64,000 nt of DNA from positions 62,001 through 126,000 of the forward strand of contig NZ_CACSKD010000006.1 in NCBI RefSeq assembly GCF_902706285.1. Direction: 5' to 3'. Under the pieces are notes generated by a model. It was not told the DNA's origin. It was given only the letters and a program-made list of their open reading frames with translations, and ran no database searches. Below, piece after piece: positions 45,902-54,330 of this stretch. How positions within the stretch are numbered: position 1 is the stretch's first letter; each line of letters starts with the position of its first letter. This DNA is from Rhizobium sp. 18055 (GTDB lineage Bacteria > Pseudomonadota > Alphaproteobacteria > Rhizobiales > Rhizobiaceae). Both the position numbers and the translations under genes were made by a program.

Positions 45902-46833
45902 TGTCCGCTCTCCTTCGGGTCGAGCGCGTCACGAAGGCCATCGCCGAGCAGGTTGAAGCCGAGGCTGACAACGAGGATGGCGATGCCGGGCATGGCGGCA
46001 ACCCACCATTGATCGAGGATGAAGCGACGACCCGAGGCAATCATCGCGCCCCATTCCGGCAGCGGTGGCTGGGCACCAAGGCCAAGGAAGCCGAGGCCGG
46101 CGGCCGTCAGGATGATGCCGGCCATGTCGAGCGTGACGCGCACGATCAGCGAGGAGATGCAGAGCGGCATGACGTGGCGCACGACGATGCGGAGCGGCGA
46201 GGCGCCCATCAGTCTCACGGCAGAGATATAGTCGGAACGACGTACCGTCAGCGTCTCTGCGCGGGCGATGCGGGCGTAGGGCGGCCAGGATGTGATGGCG
46301 ATGGCGATGATGGCGTTCTGGATACCGGGGCCGAGTGCGGCAACGAAGGCAAGTGCCAGCACCAGCTTCGGGAAGGCGAGGAAGATATCGGTGATGCGCA
46401 TCAGCACGGCATCGACCCAGCCGCCGGCATAGCCGGAGACCGTGCCGACCAGCAGGCCGATCGGTGCGGAGATGACCGCCACCAGCACCACGACCATCAG
46501 CGTCAGCCGCGAGCCGTAGATCAGACGCGAGAAGATATCGCGGCCCTGGTCGTCGGTGCCGAGGATGAAGCCTTCGCTGCCGGGCGGCAGCAGCCGTGAA
46601 TTGCGGAGGTCACCGATGACGGGAGAATGGGTTGCCAGCACATCGGCGAAGGCTGCCATCAGCAGCAAGGCGATGATGATGACGAGGCCGACGACGGCGA
46701 GGCGATTGGCGGTAAACTGCCGCCAGGTGACATAGGCGCGGCCGAGACGGGCCTGGGTGCGCGATTGCGGCCGATCGGAGAGCAGCCAATCGCGGCGGCT
46801 CATCGGGGCTGTGGGGTCTGCTTGAATGCTCAT
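45898..46833 (-). CDS. Peptide ABC transporter permease (DppC/OppC type)
   Basis: This inner-membrane channel subunit is 311 residues with about six membrane segments. The N-terminal OppC_N-like part is followed by the binding-protein-dependent transport domain. The EAA loop that docks the ATPases appears as YISAVRLMGASPLRIVVRHV. The segment ILGTDDQGRDIFSRLIYGSR near residue 90 is a conserved mark of the DppC subfamily. The ATG overlaps the stop of the other permease gene (ATGA), and its own stop overlaps the next ATPase start. Confidence 0.93.
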   Translation of the reverse strand: MSIQADPTAPMSRRDWLLSDRPQSRTQARLGRAYVTWRQFTANRLAVVGLVIIIALLLMAAFADVLATHSPVIGDLRNSRLLPPGSEGFILGTDDQGRDIFSRLIYGSRLTLMVVVLVAVISAPIGLLVGTVSGYAGGWVDAVLMRITDIFLAFPKLVLALAFVAALGPGIQNAIIAIAITSWPPYARIARAETLTVRRSDYISAVRLMGASPLRIVVRHVMPLCISSLIVRVTLDMAGIILTAAGLGFLGLGAQPPLPEWGAMIASGRRFILDQWWVAAMPGIAILVVSLGFNLLGDGLRDALDPKESGQ

Positions 46834-47897
46834 CGGCTCCGGGTCCTGGGATCGAGGGTCCGATAAAGAAGATCAGACAAGAGGTTGATGCCGATGAAGA
46901 CGGTGCCGATGACGATGGTGCCACCGAGAACGGCGTTCATGTCGGCATTCTGCAGCGAATTGGTGATGTAGAGGCCGATGCCGGGCCAGGAGAAGACCGT
47001 CTCGGTCAGAACCGAGCCTTCGAGCAGGCCGGCATAGGAGAGCGCGATGACGGTGACCAGCGGCACGGCGGCGTTGCGTAGCGCGTGGCCCCAGATGACG
47101 CGCGTTTCCGACAGGCCCTTGGCGCGGGCGGCGACCACATATTCCTGGCTGAGTTCGTTCAGCATGAAGCTGCGGGTCATGCGGCTGATATAGGCGAGCG
47201 AGAAGTAGCCGAGCAACGAGGCCGGCAGGATGATGTGGCGGAAGACGTCGTAGAACACGTCCCACTGCCCCTGCATGGCACTGTCGAGCAGGTAGAAGCC
47301 GGTGACCGGTGTGAAGCTGTACTCGAAAACGATGTCGATGCGGCCGGGGAAAGCCACCCAGCGCAGCTTGGCATAGAAGATGACCAGCGAGATCAGCGAC
47401 AGCCAGAAGATCGGCACGGAATAGCCGATCAGGCCGATGACGCGGACGATCTGGTCGACGAAGCTGCCGCGCTTGACGGCCGCAAGCACGCCCAGCGGTA
47501 CGCCGATCACCGAGCCGATGATGGTGCCGAGTGTGGCAAGCTCGATGGTTGCCGGGAAGACGCGCTTGATATCGACCATCACAGGATTGGTGGTCAGTAC
47601 CGAGGTGCCGAAATCGCCGGCGAAAATGCCTTTGAGGTAGAGGTAGAACTGCTCGTAGAGCGGCAGATCGAAGCCCATTTCACGGCGCACGCGTTCAACC
47701 ACATGGGCCGGCGCGCGGTCGCCGAGGATGGCGAGAACCGGATCGATGGGCACGACGCGGCCGATGAAGAATGTCACGGCCAGGAGGCCGAGATAGGTTG
47801 TGACGGCGGCAATGATGAAGCGGCCGACAGCCTTGGCGAAAGGAAGAGCACGGCCGGGTTTCGGCCGTGCTTCCGTCTTTGTTTCGACGATGCTCAA
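46830..47897 (-). CDS. Peptide ABC transporter permease (DppB/OppB type)
   Basis: This channel subunit is 355 residues with about six membrane segments. The start is TTG at 47897, with AGGA 8 bases upstream, 18 bases after the binding-protein gene. An N-terminal extension of some 25 polar residues precedes the first helix. The DppB signatures are VPIDPVLAILGDRAP near residue 50 and the EAA loop YVVAARAKGLSETRVIWGHALRNA near residue 250. The protein pairs with the DppC-type subunit encoded next. Confidence 0.92.
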   Translation of the reverse strand: MSIVETKTEARPKPGRALPFAKAVGRFIIAAVTTYLGLLAVTFFIGRVVPIDPVLAILGDRAPAHVVERVRREMGFDLPLYEQFYLYLKGIFAGDFGTSVLTTNPVMVDIKRVFPATIELATLGTIIGSVIGVPLGVLAAVKRGSFVDQIVRVIGLIGYSVPIFWLSLISLVIFYAKLRWVAFPGRIDIVFEYSFTPVTGFYLLDSAMQGQWDVFYDVFRHIILPASLLGYFSLAYISRMTRSFMLNELSQEYVVAARAKGLSETRVIWGHALRNAAVPLVTVIALSYAGLLEGSVLTETVFSWPGIGLYITNSLQNADMNAVLGGTIVIGTVFIGINLLSDLLYRTLDPRTRSR

Positions 47898-47915
47898 TCT
47901 ATCAATCCTGCCGGA

Positions 47916-49559
47916 TCATTCCTTGCCGATCGTGCCGACATAGTTGGTGTCGAAGCTCGGCCCGAGCTTGAAGTTGGTCACACCCTTGCGGTAGCCGGCG
48001 ACTTCGGTCTGCTGGAAGATGAACACGAACGGGCTGTTGGCCAGGTACTTCTTCTGAATGTCCTGGTACATCGCCGCACGCTTGGCACTGTCACGCTCAA
48101 GCAGGGCAGCCTTGGCTTCCTTGTCCAGCTCAGGCGCTTCGAAGGTGTTGCGCCATGCGAGTGTCTTCACCGTGCCGGCGTCCGAGTTGTCGGGGTTGCT
48201 GGTGAAGGTGTCGGCATTGGAGTTCGGGTCGAAATAGTCCGAGCCCCACTGGCCGATGTAGATATCGTGCGTGCGGGCGCGGAACTTGGTCAGCGTCTGC
48301 TTGCCGTCGCCCGGGATGATGTCCATCTTGATGCCGGCCTGTGCGACCGACTGCTGGATGGATTCGGCAATGCCGGTCACCGGCTGGGTGTTACGGACGT
48401 CGATGGTGACAGAGAAGCCGTCCTTCAGGCCTGCCTTGGCGAGCAGTTCCTTGGCCTTGGCAACGTCGAGCTTGTAGGGGTTCTCGTCGAGTGCGCCGAG
48501 CTGGCCCTTCGGCAGGAAGGTCTGGTGGATCTCGCCGATGCCCTTGATCAGCGTTGCGCCGATCGCGTCGTAATCGACCAGGTATTTGAAGGCTTCCTGG
48601 ACTTCCGGCTTCTTCAGGTTCTCGTTCTTGGAGTTGAGGCTGATGAAGTAGACGGTGCCCTTCGGCGCGCTTTCGCTGGCGAGATCGGCATTCTTGGCAA
48701 CGGCGTCGAGGTCGCCGGGCTCGAGGTTGCGGGCAATGTCGATATCGCCGGCTTCAAGCGCCAGGCGCTGGGCCGAGCTTTCCTTCATGAAGCGGTAGAT
48801 GACGCGGTTGAGTTTGGCCTTGTCGCCATAGTAGTTGTCGTTGCGCTCGAGCACGACCACTTCGTTGGCGCGCCATTCGCGCAGCTTGAAGGCGCCGGAG
48901 CCGGCATAGCCGGTCTTCAGCCATTCATTGCCGAAATCATTGTCGTACTTGTAGTCGGCAGATGGCGTCACCGGCTTGACGTGGTCGAGAACCAGCTTCT
49001 TGTCGACGACGGAAGCGACCGTTGCCGTCAGGCAGTTCAGCACGAAGCTCGGCGCGTAAGGCTTGTCGACCGTGAAGGTGAAGGTGCTTTCGTCGGTTGC
49101 CTTGGCCTTTTCGGTGACATTGTCGCCGGTGATGCCGAACTGGGTGATGATGAAGGCCGGGCTCTTGTCGAGCTTGACGGCACGCTCAAACGACCATGCG
49201 ACGTCTTCGGCGGTGATCGGGTTGCCGGAGGCGAACTTCATGCCGGACTTCAGCTTGAAGGTATAGGTCAGGCCGTCGTCGGACACCGTCCAGCTGTCGG
49301 CGAGGTCACCCTTGACCTTCGACGTGTCGGTCATGTCGAGGCGCACGAGCAGGCTGTAGGTGTTGCTGGTGACTTCGGCGGTCGACAGCTCGAAGGCTTC
49401 GCCCGGGTCCATGGTGATGATGTCGTCGATGGCGAAGCCTTCGACGAGCGTGTCCTTCGGGGTTTCAGCGAAGGCGGCAGGTGCTGCCATCATCAGGATG
49501 GAAATTGCGGCGCCGGCAGAGAGCGCGCGGAAATTGCGGTTAAATTTATTCATCGTCAT
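47916..49559 (-). CDS. Peptide ABC transporter periplasmic substrate-binding protein (SBP_bac_5)
   Basis: The product is 547 residues from the ATG at 49559; another ATG 6 bases on is equally possible and longer upstream frames lack support. A signal peptide covers residues 1-31 with cleavage after AFA. The mature protein belongs to the family-5 extracellular solute-binding proteins for dipeptides and oligopeptides: IITMDPGEAFELSTAEV, SWTVSDDGLTYTFKLKSGMK and FASGNPITAEDVAWSFER are typical. It gives substrate specificity to the transporter. The actual ligand cannot be told from sequence; the neighbouring dipeptidase suggests small peptides. Confidence 0.92.
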   Translation of the reverse strand: MTMNKFNRNFRALSAGAAISILMMAAPAAFAETPKDTLVEGFAIDDIITMDPGEAFELSTAEVTSNTYSLLVRLDMTDTSKVKGDLADSWTVSDDGLTYTFKLKSGMKFASGNPITAEDVAWSFERAVKLDKSPAFIITQFGITGDNVTEKAKATDESTFTFTVDKPYAPSFVLNCLTATVASVVDKKLVLDHVKPVTPSADYKYDNDFGNEWLKTGYAGSGAFKLREWRANEVVVLERNDNYYGDKAKLNRVIYRFMKESSAQRLALEAGDIDIARNLEPGDLDAVAKNADLASESAPKGTVYFISLNSKNENLKKPEVQEAFKYLVDYDAIGATLIKGIGEIHQTFLPKGQLGALDENPYKLDVAKAKELLAKAGLKDGFSVTIDVRNTQPVTGIAESIQQSVAQAGIKMDIIPGDGKQTLTKFRARTHDIYIGQWGSDYFDPNSNADTFTSNPDNSDAGTVKTLAWRNTFEAPELDKEAKAALLERDSAKRAAMYQDIQKKYLANSPFVFIFQQTEVAGYRKGVTNFKLGPSFDTNYVGTIGKE

Positions 49560-49611
49560 AATTCTGGTCCCCTGTTCATTTTTTGAATTTGATCGAAGCA
49601 CGTCAGCAGTC

Positions 49612-50670
49612 TCAGGCGCCCTCTTCTCCCCACGCCGAAGACAGGATTCGAAGCCAGTTTTCGCTGGCCATTTTTTCAAGATCCGCGCCACCATATCCAG
49701 CACCTCGAAGTGCATCAATCAGCTTCTGGTTGCCGGCAGCGTCGCCGATCTCGTCAGGGATGGTAGCGCCATCGAAATCCGATCCAAGCGCCACGCAATC
49801 GATGCCGACGCGTTCCACGAGGTAATCGATATGGCGGATCATGTCGCTCAGCGGCGTGTTGCCATCGGAGCGGGCGTCGTCGCGCAGCATGGCCGTCGCG
49901 TAGTTCAGGCCGACGAGGCCGCGGCTTTCCTTGATCGCGTCGAGCTGCTTGTCGGTCAGGTTGCGCGCTACGGCTGTCAGTGCGTGGGCGTTGGAGTGGC
50001 TTGCGACCAGCGGCTGATCGGTGGTCCTGGCCACGTCCCAGAAGCCCTTCTCGGTGATGTGAGCGAGATCGAGCATGATGCCGAGGCGGTTGCACTCGCG
50101 CACCAGTTCGAAGCCGGCGTCGGTCAGGCCAAGACCGGTGTCCGGCGACATCGGAAACGCGAAAGGAACGCCATGGCCGAAGATATTGTGCCGGCTCCAG
50201 ACCGGGCCGAGCGAACGCAGGCCGGCCGCGTAGAAGACTTCGAGTGCCGCCAGATCAGCGCCAATCGCTTCGCAGCCTTCCATGTGCATGACAGCGGCGA
50301 ACACGCCGTCTGATATGGCCTTGCGAATATCCTTCACCGTCCGGCAAAGCCGCCAGGCGCCGGCGCGATCAAGCCGAAGGGCGATGGCGGCCATTTCATT
50401 GGCGATCCGCAGCGATGGCAGCGGATCGAGCGGGGCTGCGAGCGCGGTGAGGTAGTGGCCGTTCTTGTCGGGATCGGCGAAGACCAGATCGCCCGACGGG
50501 ATGTAGATCGCGCAGAGGCCGCCAACGAGACCGCCAGCCTTGGCGCGGGGCGCGTCGATGTGGCCCGTCTCAATTCCGTTTGCGAACTCGGCGACGGGAT
50601 CGCCGCCCTCCCGCTCATTTGACCAAAGCCGGAGAAGAACGTCGTTGTGACCGTCGAATACGAATTGCAT
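49612..50670 (-). CDS. Membrane dipeptidase family (peptidase M19)
   Basis: This zinc-dependent dipeptidase has a TIM-barrel fold and is 352 residues from the ATG at 50670. I chose this start because AGGA lies 7 bases upstream and MQFVFDGHNDVLL places the metal-binding HxD (His8, Asp10) at the true N-terminus; the open frame upstream is not coding. Other M19 residues lie in ILDLAHITEKGFWDV-like (MLDLAHITEKG) and LVASHSNAHAL. Bacterial members often cleave dipeptides with a D- or dehydro-residue at the C-terminus. It is the first gene of the uptake operon, so it probably hydrolyses the imported peptide. Confidence 0.9.
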   Translation of the reverse strand: MQFVFDGHNDVLLRLWSNEREGGDPVAEFANGIETGHIDAPRAKAGGLVGGLCAIYIPSGDLVFADPDKNGHYLTALAAPLDPLPSLRIANEMAAIALRLDRAGAWRLCRTVKDIRKAISDGVFAAVMHMEGCEAIGADLAALEVFYAAGLRSLGPVWSRHNIFGHGVPFAFPMSPDTGLGLTDAGFELVRECNRLGIMLDLAHITEKGFWDVARTTDQPLVASHSNAHALTAVARNLTDKQLDAIKESRGLVGLNYATAMLRDDARSDGNTPLSDMIRHIDYLVERVGIDCVALGSDFDGATIPDEIGDAAGNQKLIDALRGAGYGGADLEKMASENWLRILSSAWGEEGA

Positions 50671-50675
50671 GTCAG

Positions 50676-50705
50676 TTCCTGTGAGCCCGGTTCCTGTGAG
50701 CACGG
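50676..50705. repeat. Tandem 15-bp repeat at the dipeptidase ribosome site
   Basis: Two 15-base units (50676-50690 and 50691-50705, one mismatch) lie head to tail directly upstream of the dipeptidase ATG. On the minus strand each unit carries CACAGGAAC, so the purine-rich ribosome site is present twice. It was probably made by slippage or local duplication. Confidence 0.75.
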
Positions 50706-50944
50706 GCGGGCGATATGAAGCGGGCAGAATAGAAAGGCTGGGAAAATACGCCACCCCTTTTTTGAGAATATTTCTGATTGCAGCCGGGTGGTTAACGCGT
50801 CTGCAATTCCCGGCCGTTGACGAGCCAATGCGCTTTGGCAATAAACGCAGCCGAAGCGGCCCGGCCCGATGAAAACAGCTTTTGTGCTGACTATATCATG
50901 CCGCAGAAAAGGCAGCCGATCGGTTGCCTCTGGTGGAGAGCGTG

Positions 50945-51454
50945 ATGTCTATTTCAATGTATCGCCTGACAGTTCCTGTGTTTCAGCGTGGCTTGACCAC
51001 GTTGAGTGCTTATCTCGACAAGGCCGAGAAATTTGCCGCCGAGAAAGCGATCGATCCGGTGGAACTGGTCGCGACGCGGCTGGCACCCGATATGCTGCCG
51101 TTGTCCGGCCAGTACCAGCGTGCGACCGACAGCGCCAAGCTCGCCGTTGCGCGGCTGACCGGGTCCGAGGCTCCGAAATTCGAGGACAACGAGACGACGA
51201 TTGCCGAGCTTCGCGCACGGGTGGCGAAGACGGAAGCCTATCTGGCGACCGTTGCAACAGAGGCATTTGAGAATGCCGAGACGCGCGAGGTGATCATTTC
51301 GTCCGGCGGCAACAAGGTGGTGTTCCGCGGTGACGACTATGTGATGAACTTCGCGCTGCCGAATTTCTATTTCCACGTTTCGATGGCGCACGCGATCCTG
51401 CGCAATCGGGGTGCGCCGGTCGGCAAGCTGGATTATCTCGGCAGCTTTTCCTGA
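50945..51454 (+). CDS. DUF1993 domain-containing protein
   Basis: This 169-residue, mostly helical protein belongs to the DUF1993 family, which resembles the DinB-like four-helix fold. The ATG at 50945 follows GGAG; a TTG 21 bases upstream is less likely. Visible family blocks are SMYRLTVPVFQRGLTTLSAY at the start, RLAPDMLPLSGQYQRATD near residue 45 and NFYFHVSMAHAILRN near the C-terminus, with histidines that could bind a metal. The function is unknown. It has its own terminator, and the 274-base divergent gap to the dipeptidase gene must hold its promoter. Confidence 0.85.
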   Translation: MSISMYRLTVPVFQRGLTTLSAYLDKAEKFAAEKAIDPVELVATRLAPDMLPLSGQYQRATDSAKLAVARLTGSEAPKFEDNETTIAELRARVAKTEAYLATVATEAFENAETREVIISSGGNKVVFRGDDYVMNFALPNFYFHVSMAHAILRNRGAPVGKLDYLGSFS

Positions 51455-51460
51455 GGCTCT

Positions 51461-52981
51461 TCAGGGCCGGTAACGCACCGGCCCTTTTTCCGTCAGTTCG
51501 GTATAGGCAAGCGTCTGGTCGAGATGGCGTGCGCGCAGAGACAGCAGCTTCTCCGCATAGGCAAGCCGGGTTGATGCGTGCGCCGGCTCCTCAGCGATGT
51601 TTTGAAGCTCCATCGGGTCGTTCTTCAGATTGAAGAGCAGCGGCGGCAGCCCGTTAAAATGCACGAATTTGAAGTTCTCATCCCTGATAACGGCGAGATT
51701 GCATGCGTTTGATCGCAGGCCGAAATGGCGTTCGGCTCGTTGATTGGCGATATCGCGGAAGTCGAACTCCCAGAATACTGCATCCCGCCAGTTCGCTGGC
51801 TTGATGCCCTGCGTGAACGGCAGCAGAGACCGGCCATCGAGCCCGTTGCCCGGTTCGATGTTCAGGCGATCGCAGAGCGTCGGAAAAATATCCGCGGCAC
51901 TGGTGAACTGCTGCGCGGTCGTTCCGTGTGACGACGATTGCGGATCGCGGATGATCAGCGGGATATGGTAGCTCCCGTCGAAGAAGCCGCCCTTTCCGAA
52001 CGTCCAGTGATCGCCAGCCATCTCTGCATGGTCAGAGGTGAAGACGATGACGGTGTCTTCCCAGGCGCCGGCTTCCTTCAGCGCCTGCCAGATCCGGCCA
52101 AGCTGGGCGTCCACCTCGGCGATCATTCCATAGTAGATGGCGCGGATGGCGGAGATGTCGTCGGCACTCCAGTCGCTCACCGGGCCGGTCGCGCCGTGGA
52201 TGAAGCTGCGCTTGTCGTTCGAAGGCATGGCATAGGAGACATAGGGATGCGACTGCGCCTCGGCCTCACGACTTTCTGCACGCGCGAATCGAGGGCCATC
52301 GGCCGGTGCGACCATATCGTTGAACGGGGCCGGGGCTGAAAATGGCGGATGCGGACGAAGGAAGGACACATGCGCGAACCATGGCGAATCCTGCTCGCCG
52401 AGCCAGCGGATGAATTCGCCCGTCAGGAAAGCCGTTTGCGTTTCGTCCTTCGAATAGGCGGTCGGTGCATTGGAGATCTTGCCGGGCTCCGCGCCGACGG
52501 GCGTGTGGATATCCCGGCTGGTGGCGTTTTCATGGCCGCGAGCGCGCAACCAGGACAGCCACTGCTTTTCATGCTCGGGCAACAATTGTCTGGCGGTGAA
52601 GCCCGGCAGCAGGCCCTCATAAGTGGCCAGGTGCGGGTCGTTGGGATCGAGGCCACGCGGGTCGGGCGCGGTATCCGTGTAGCCGAACAATGTCGGTTCG
52701 TAGCCGGCGCGCCGAGCCGCCAGGGCAAGGTTGTCGAAGCGGGCATCCAGCGGCGAGCCGTTGCGGCAGACCCGGTGGTTCATCTGGTAGAGGCCGGTGT
52801 ATAGCGTGGCGCGCGCCGGCGAACAGGGCGCAGCACCGGCATAGTGGCGGGCAAATAGCGTGCCTTCGGAGGCCAGCGCATCGACATTCGGCGTCGTGAC
52901 GCAGGGATGGCCGACCGCTGAGAGGCAATCACCGCGCCACTGGTCCGCGGTGATCAGGAGGATGTTCGGTTTCCCCGGCAT
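51461..52981 (-). CDS. Sulfatase / phosphonate monoester hydrolase (alkaline phosphatase superfamily)
   Basis: This 506-residue hydrolase has the sulfatase motif C-x-P-x-R at Cys53 (CSPARATLYTG), where the cysteine is converted to formylglycine. Metal-site residues are seen in ITADQWRGD (Asp13) and FTSDHAEMAGDHWTFGKGGF. The stretches YQMNHRVCRNGSPLD and FGYTDTAPDPRG resemble the rhizobial phosphonate monoester hydrolases as well as arylsulfatases. The substrate may thus be a sulfate, phosphate diester or phosphonate ester. There is no signal peptide. It lies 12 bases after galE on the same strand. The last codons form the terminator of the opposing DUF1993 gene. Confidence 0.88.
   Translation of the reverse strand: MPGKPNILLITADQWRGDCLSAVGHPCVTTPNVDALASEGTLFARHYAGAAPCSPARATLYTGLYQMNHRVCRNGSPLDARFDNLALAARRAGYEPTLFGYTDTAPDPRGLDPNDPHLATYEGLLPGFTARQLLPEHEKQWLSWLRARGHENATSRDIHTPVGAEPGKISNAPTAYSKDETQTAFLTGEFIRWLGEQDSPWFAHVSFLRPHPPFSAPAPFNDMVAPADGPRFARAESREAEAQSHPYVSYAMPSNDKRSFIHGATGPVSDWSADDISAIRAIYYGMIAEVDAQLGRIWQALKEAGAWEDTVIVFTSDHAEMAGDHWTFGKGGFFDGSYHIPLIIRDPQSSSHGTTAQQFTSAADIFPTLCDRLNIEPGNGLDGRSLLPFTQGIKPANWRDAVFWEFDFRDIANQRAERHFGLRSNACNLAVIRDENFKFVHFNGLPPLLFNLKNDPMELQNIAEEPAHASTRLAYAEKLLSLRARHLDQTLAYTELTEKGPVRYRP
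51463..51489 (+). terminator. Intrinsic terminator of DUF1993, inside the sulfatase gene
   Basis: AGGGCCGGT (51463-51471) pairs perfectly with ACCGGCCCT (51477-51485), followed by five T on the plus strand. The structure lies wholly within the last codons of the opposing sulfatase gene. Confidence 0.9.
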
Positions 52982-52993
52982 AGGTTCCGTCGC

Positions 52994-53977
52994 TCAGTGA
53001 TGGTTGGATTTCGAGTGCCAGTTCCATGCCGAGCTGATGATCTGGGAAAGATCATGCTGCGGCACCCAGCCAAGAACTTCGCGGGCCTTGTCGTTGTTGG
53101 CAACGAGTGTGTGCGAATCACCCTCGCGGCGACCGACATATTCGACCGGGAATGGCTTTGCCGAGACGTCCTCGATGGTCGATAGCAGTTCCTTGACCGT
53201 GGTGCCGGTGCCGGTGCCGAGATTGAGAGCGACGGACTCCCCGCCCCGCAGAAGATATTCAACGGCGCGTACATGGGCGTCGGCAAGGTCGAGGACATGG
53301 ATGTAATCGCGCACGCAGGTGCCGTCACGCGTCTCGTAGTCGCTGCCGAACACCTTGAAGCCCTCGCGCCGGCCAAGGGCGGCGTCGATCGCAAGCGGGA
53401 TGGCATGGGTTTCAGGCTGGTGCCACTCGCCGATGCGGCCTTCGAAGTCGGCACCGGCGGCGTTGAAGTAGCGCAGCACCACCGAGCGGAAGCCTGTGTA
53501 CTTGTCGTAGTCGGCGAGCGCCTGCTCGACGATATACTTGGTCTGGCCGTAGGGATTGATCGGCACCTGCCGGTGTGTTTCGTCCAGCGGTACGCTCTGC
53601 GGCAGGCCATAGGTCGCGCAGGTGGAGGAGAAGACGAAGGCCTTGATGCCGGCTGCCTGTGCGGCGGCCAGCAGGGTCAGCGTGCCGATAACGTTGTTCT
53701 CATAAAAGGCGACCGGGTCCTTCACCGATTCGCCAACTTCGATCAGGGCCGCGAAATGCAGGATGGCTGCGGGCTTGTGCTTGGCCAGAACCTCGTCCAG
53801 CCGCGCGCGGTCCTTGATGTCGCCTTCTTCTGCCGGGCCCCATTGCACGAACTCGCGGTGGCCATTTGAGAAGTTGTCGAAAACGACGGGCTTGAAGCCC
53901 TTGTTCGCGAGATCGAGACACGTATGCGAGCCGATATATCCGGCACCACCCACGACGAGAACCGTTTCACCTGCCAT
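52994..53977 (-). CDS. galE: UDP-glucose 4-epimerase (GalE/ExoB)
   Basis: GalE interconverts UDP-glucose and UDP-galactose; in rhizobia the equivalent exoB supplies galactose for exopolysaccharide and lipopolysaccharide. The 327-residue extended short-chain dehydrogenase binds NAD through GGAGYIGSH (Gly10 to Gly16). The catalytic Ser lies in SSTCATYGLP and the Tyr-Lys pair in YGQTKYIVEQ. The ATG at 53977 follows AAGGTGG. The sulfatase-type gene starts 12 bases after the stop, so the two are probably one transcript. I cannot tell galE from exoB by sequence alone. Confidence 0.94.
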   Translation of the reverse strand: MAGETVLVVGGAGYIGSHTCLDLANKGFKPVVFDNFSNGHREFVQWGPAEEGDIKDRARLDEVLAKHKPAAILHFAALIEVGESVKDPVAFYENNVIGTLTLLAAAQAAGIKAFVFSSTCATYGLPQSVPLDETHRQVPINPYGQTKYIVEQALADYDKYTGFRSVVLRYFNAAGADFEGRIGEWHQPETHAIPLAIDAALGRREGFKVFGSDYETRDGTCVRDYIHVLDLADAHVRAVEYLLRGGESVALNLGTGTGTTVKELLSTIEDVSAKPFPVEYVGRREGDSHTLVANNDKAREVLGWVPQHDLSQIISSAWNWHSKSNHH

Positions 53978-54330
53978 GCACCACCTTCTGTAGTTTGGAA
54001 TCGATGACGATAGAGTTAGGCCAACCGGATGGCGATAAAAAGAAGGAAATGGATGGCCGGCGGCTTTGATTGCATCTTATCGCCAACGCAATTAGCGAAT
54101 TGCCGTGCCACAAGTACGACGATCGCCAATTGTCTTATATCTGCAGGAGTCGCATAACGAAATATTGCTTCCATGAGAATATCTTGCTGGATGCATCATG
54201 GATAGGAAATGATCTCATCAAAGATACTGCCTTATTTTAGCTTTCATGCATGGTCTATGCTTTTCTTTCACGTCGGATCTGGCAAATCACTGTGAATAGA
54301 ACGCAGCAAAGACTTGGAAAATAACCACGC
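53978..54330. other. AT-rich spacer upstream of the methyltransferase
   Basis: These 353 bases are clearly AT-richer than the surroundings, especially 54100-54300. I see no gene, no tRNA and no clear repeat. Promoters for galE (minus) and the methyltransferase (plus) must lie here, but none stands out. Confidence 0.5.

Noticed and set aside
47085..49586. An 833-codon plus-strand open frame opposite the permease and binding-protein genes
   Set aside because: It spans two well-supported minus-strand genes and their gap, and its translation shows no family pattern.
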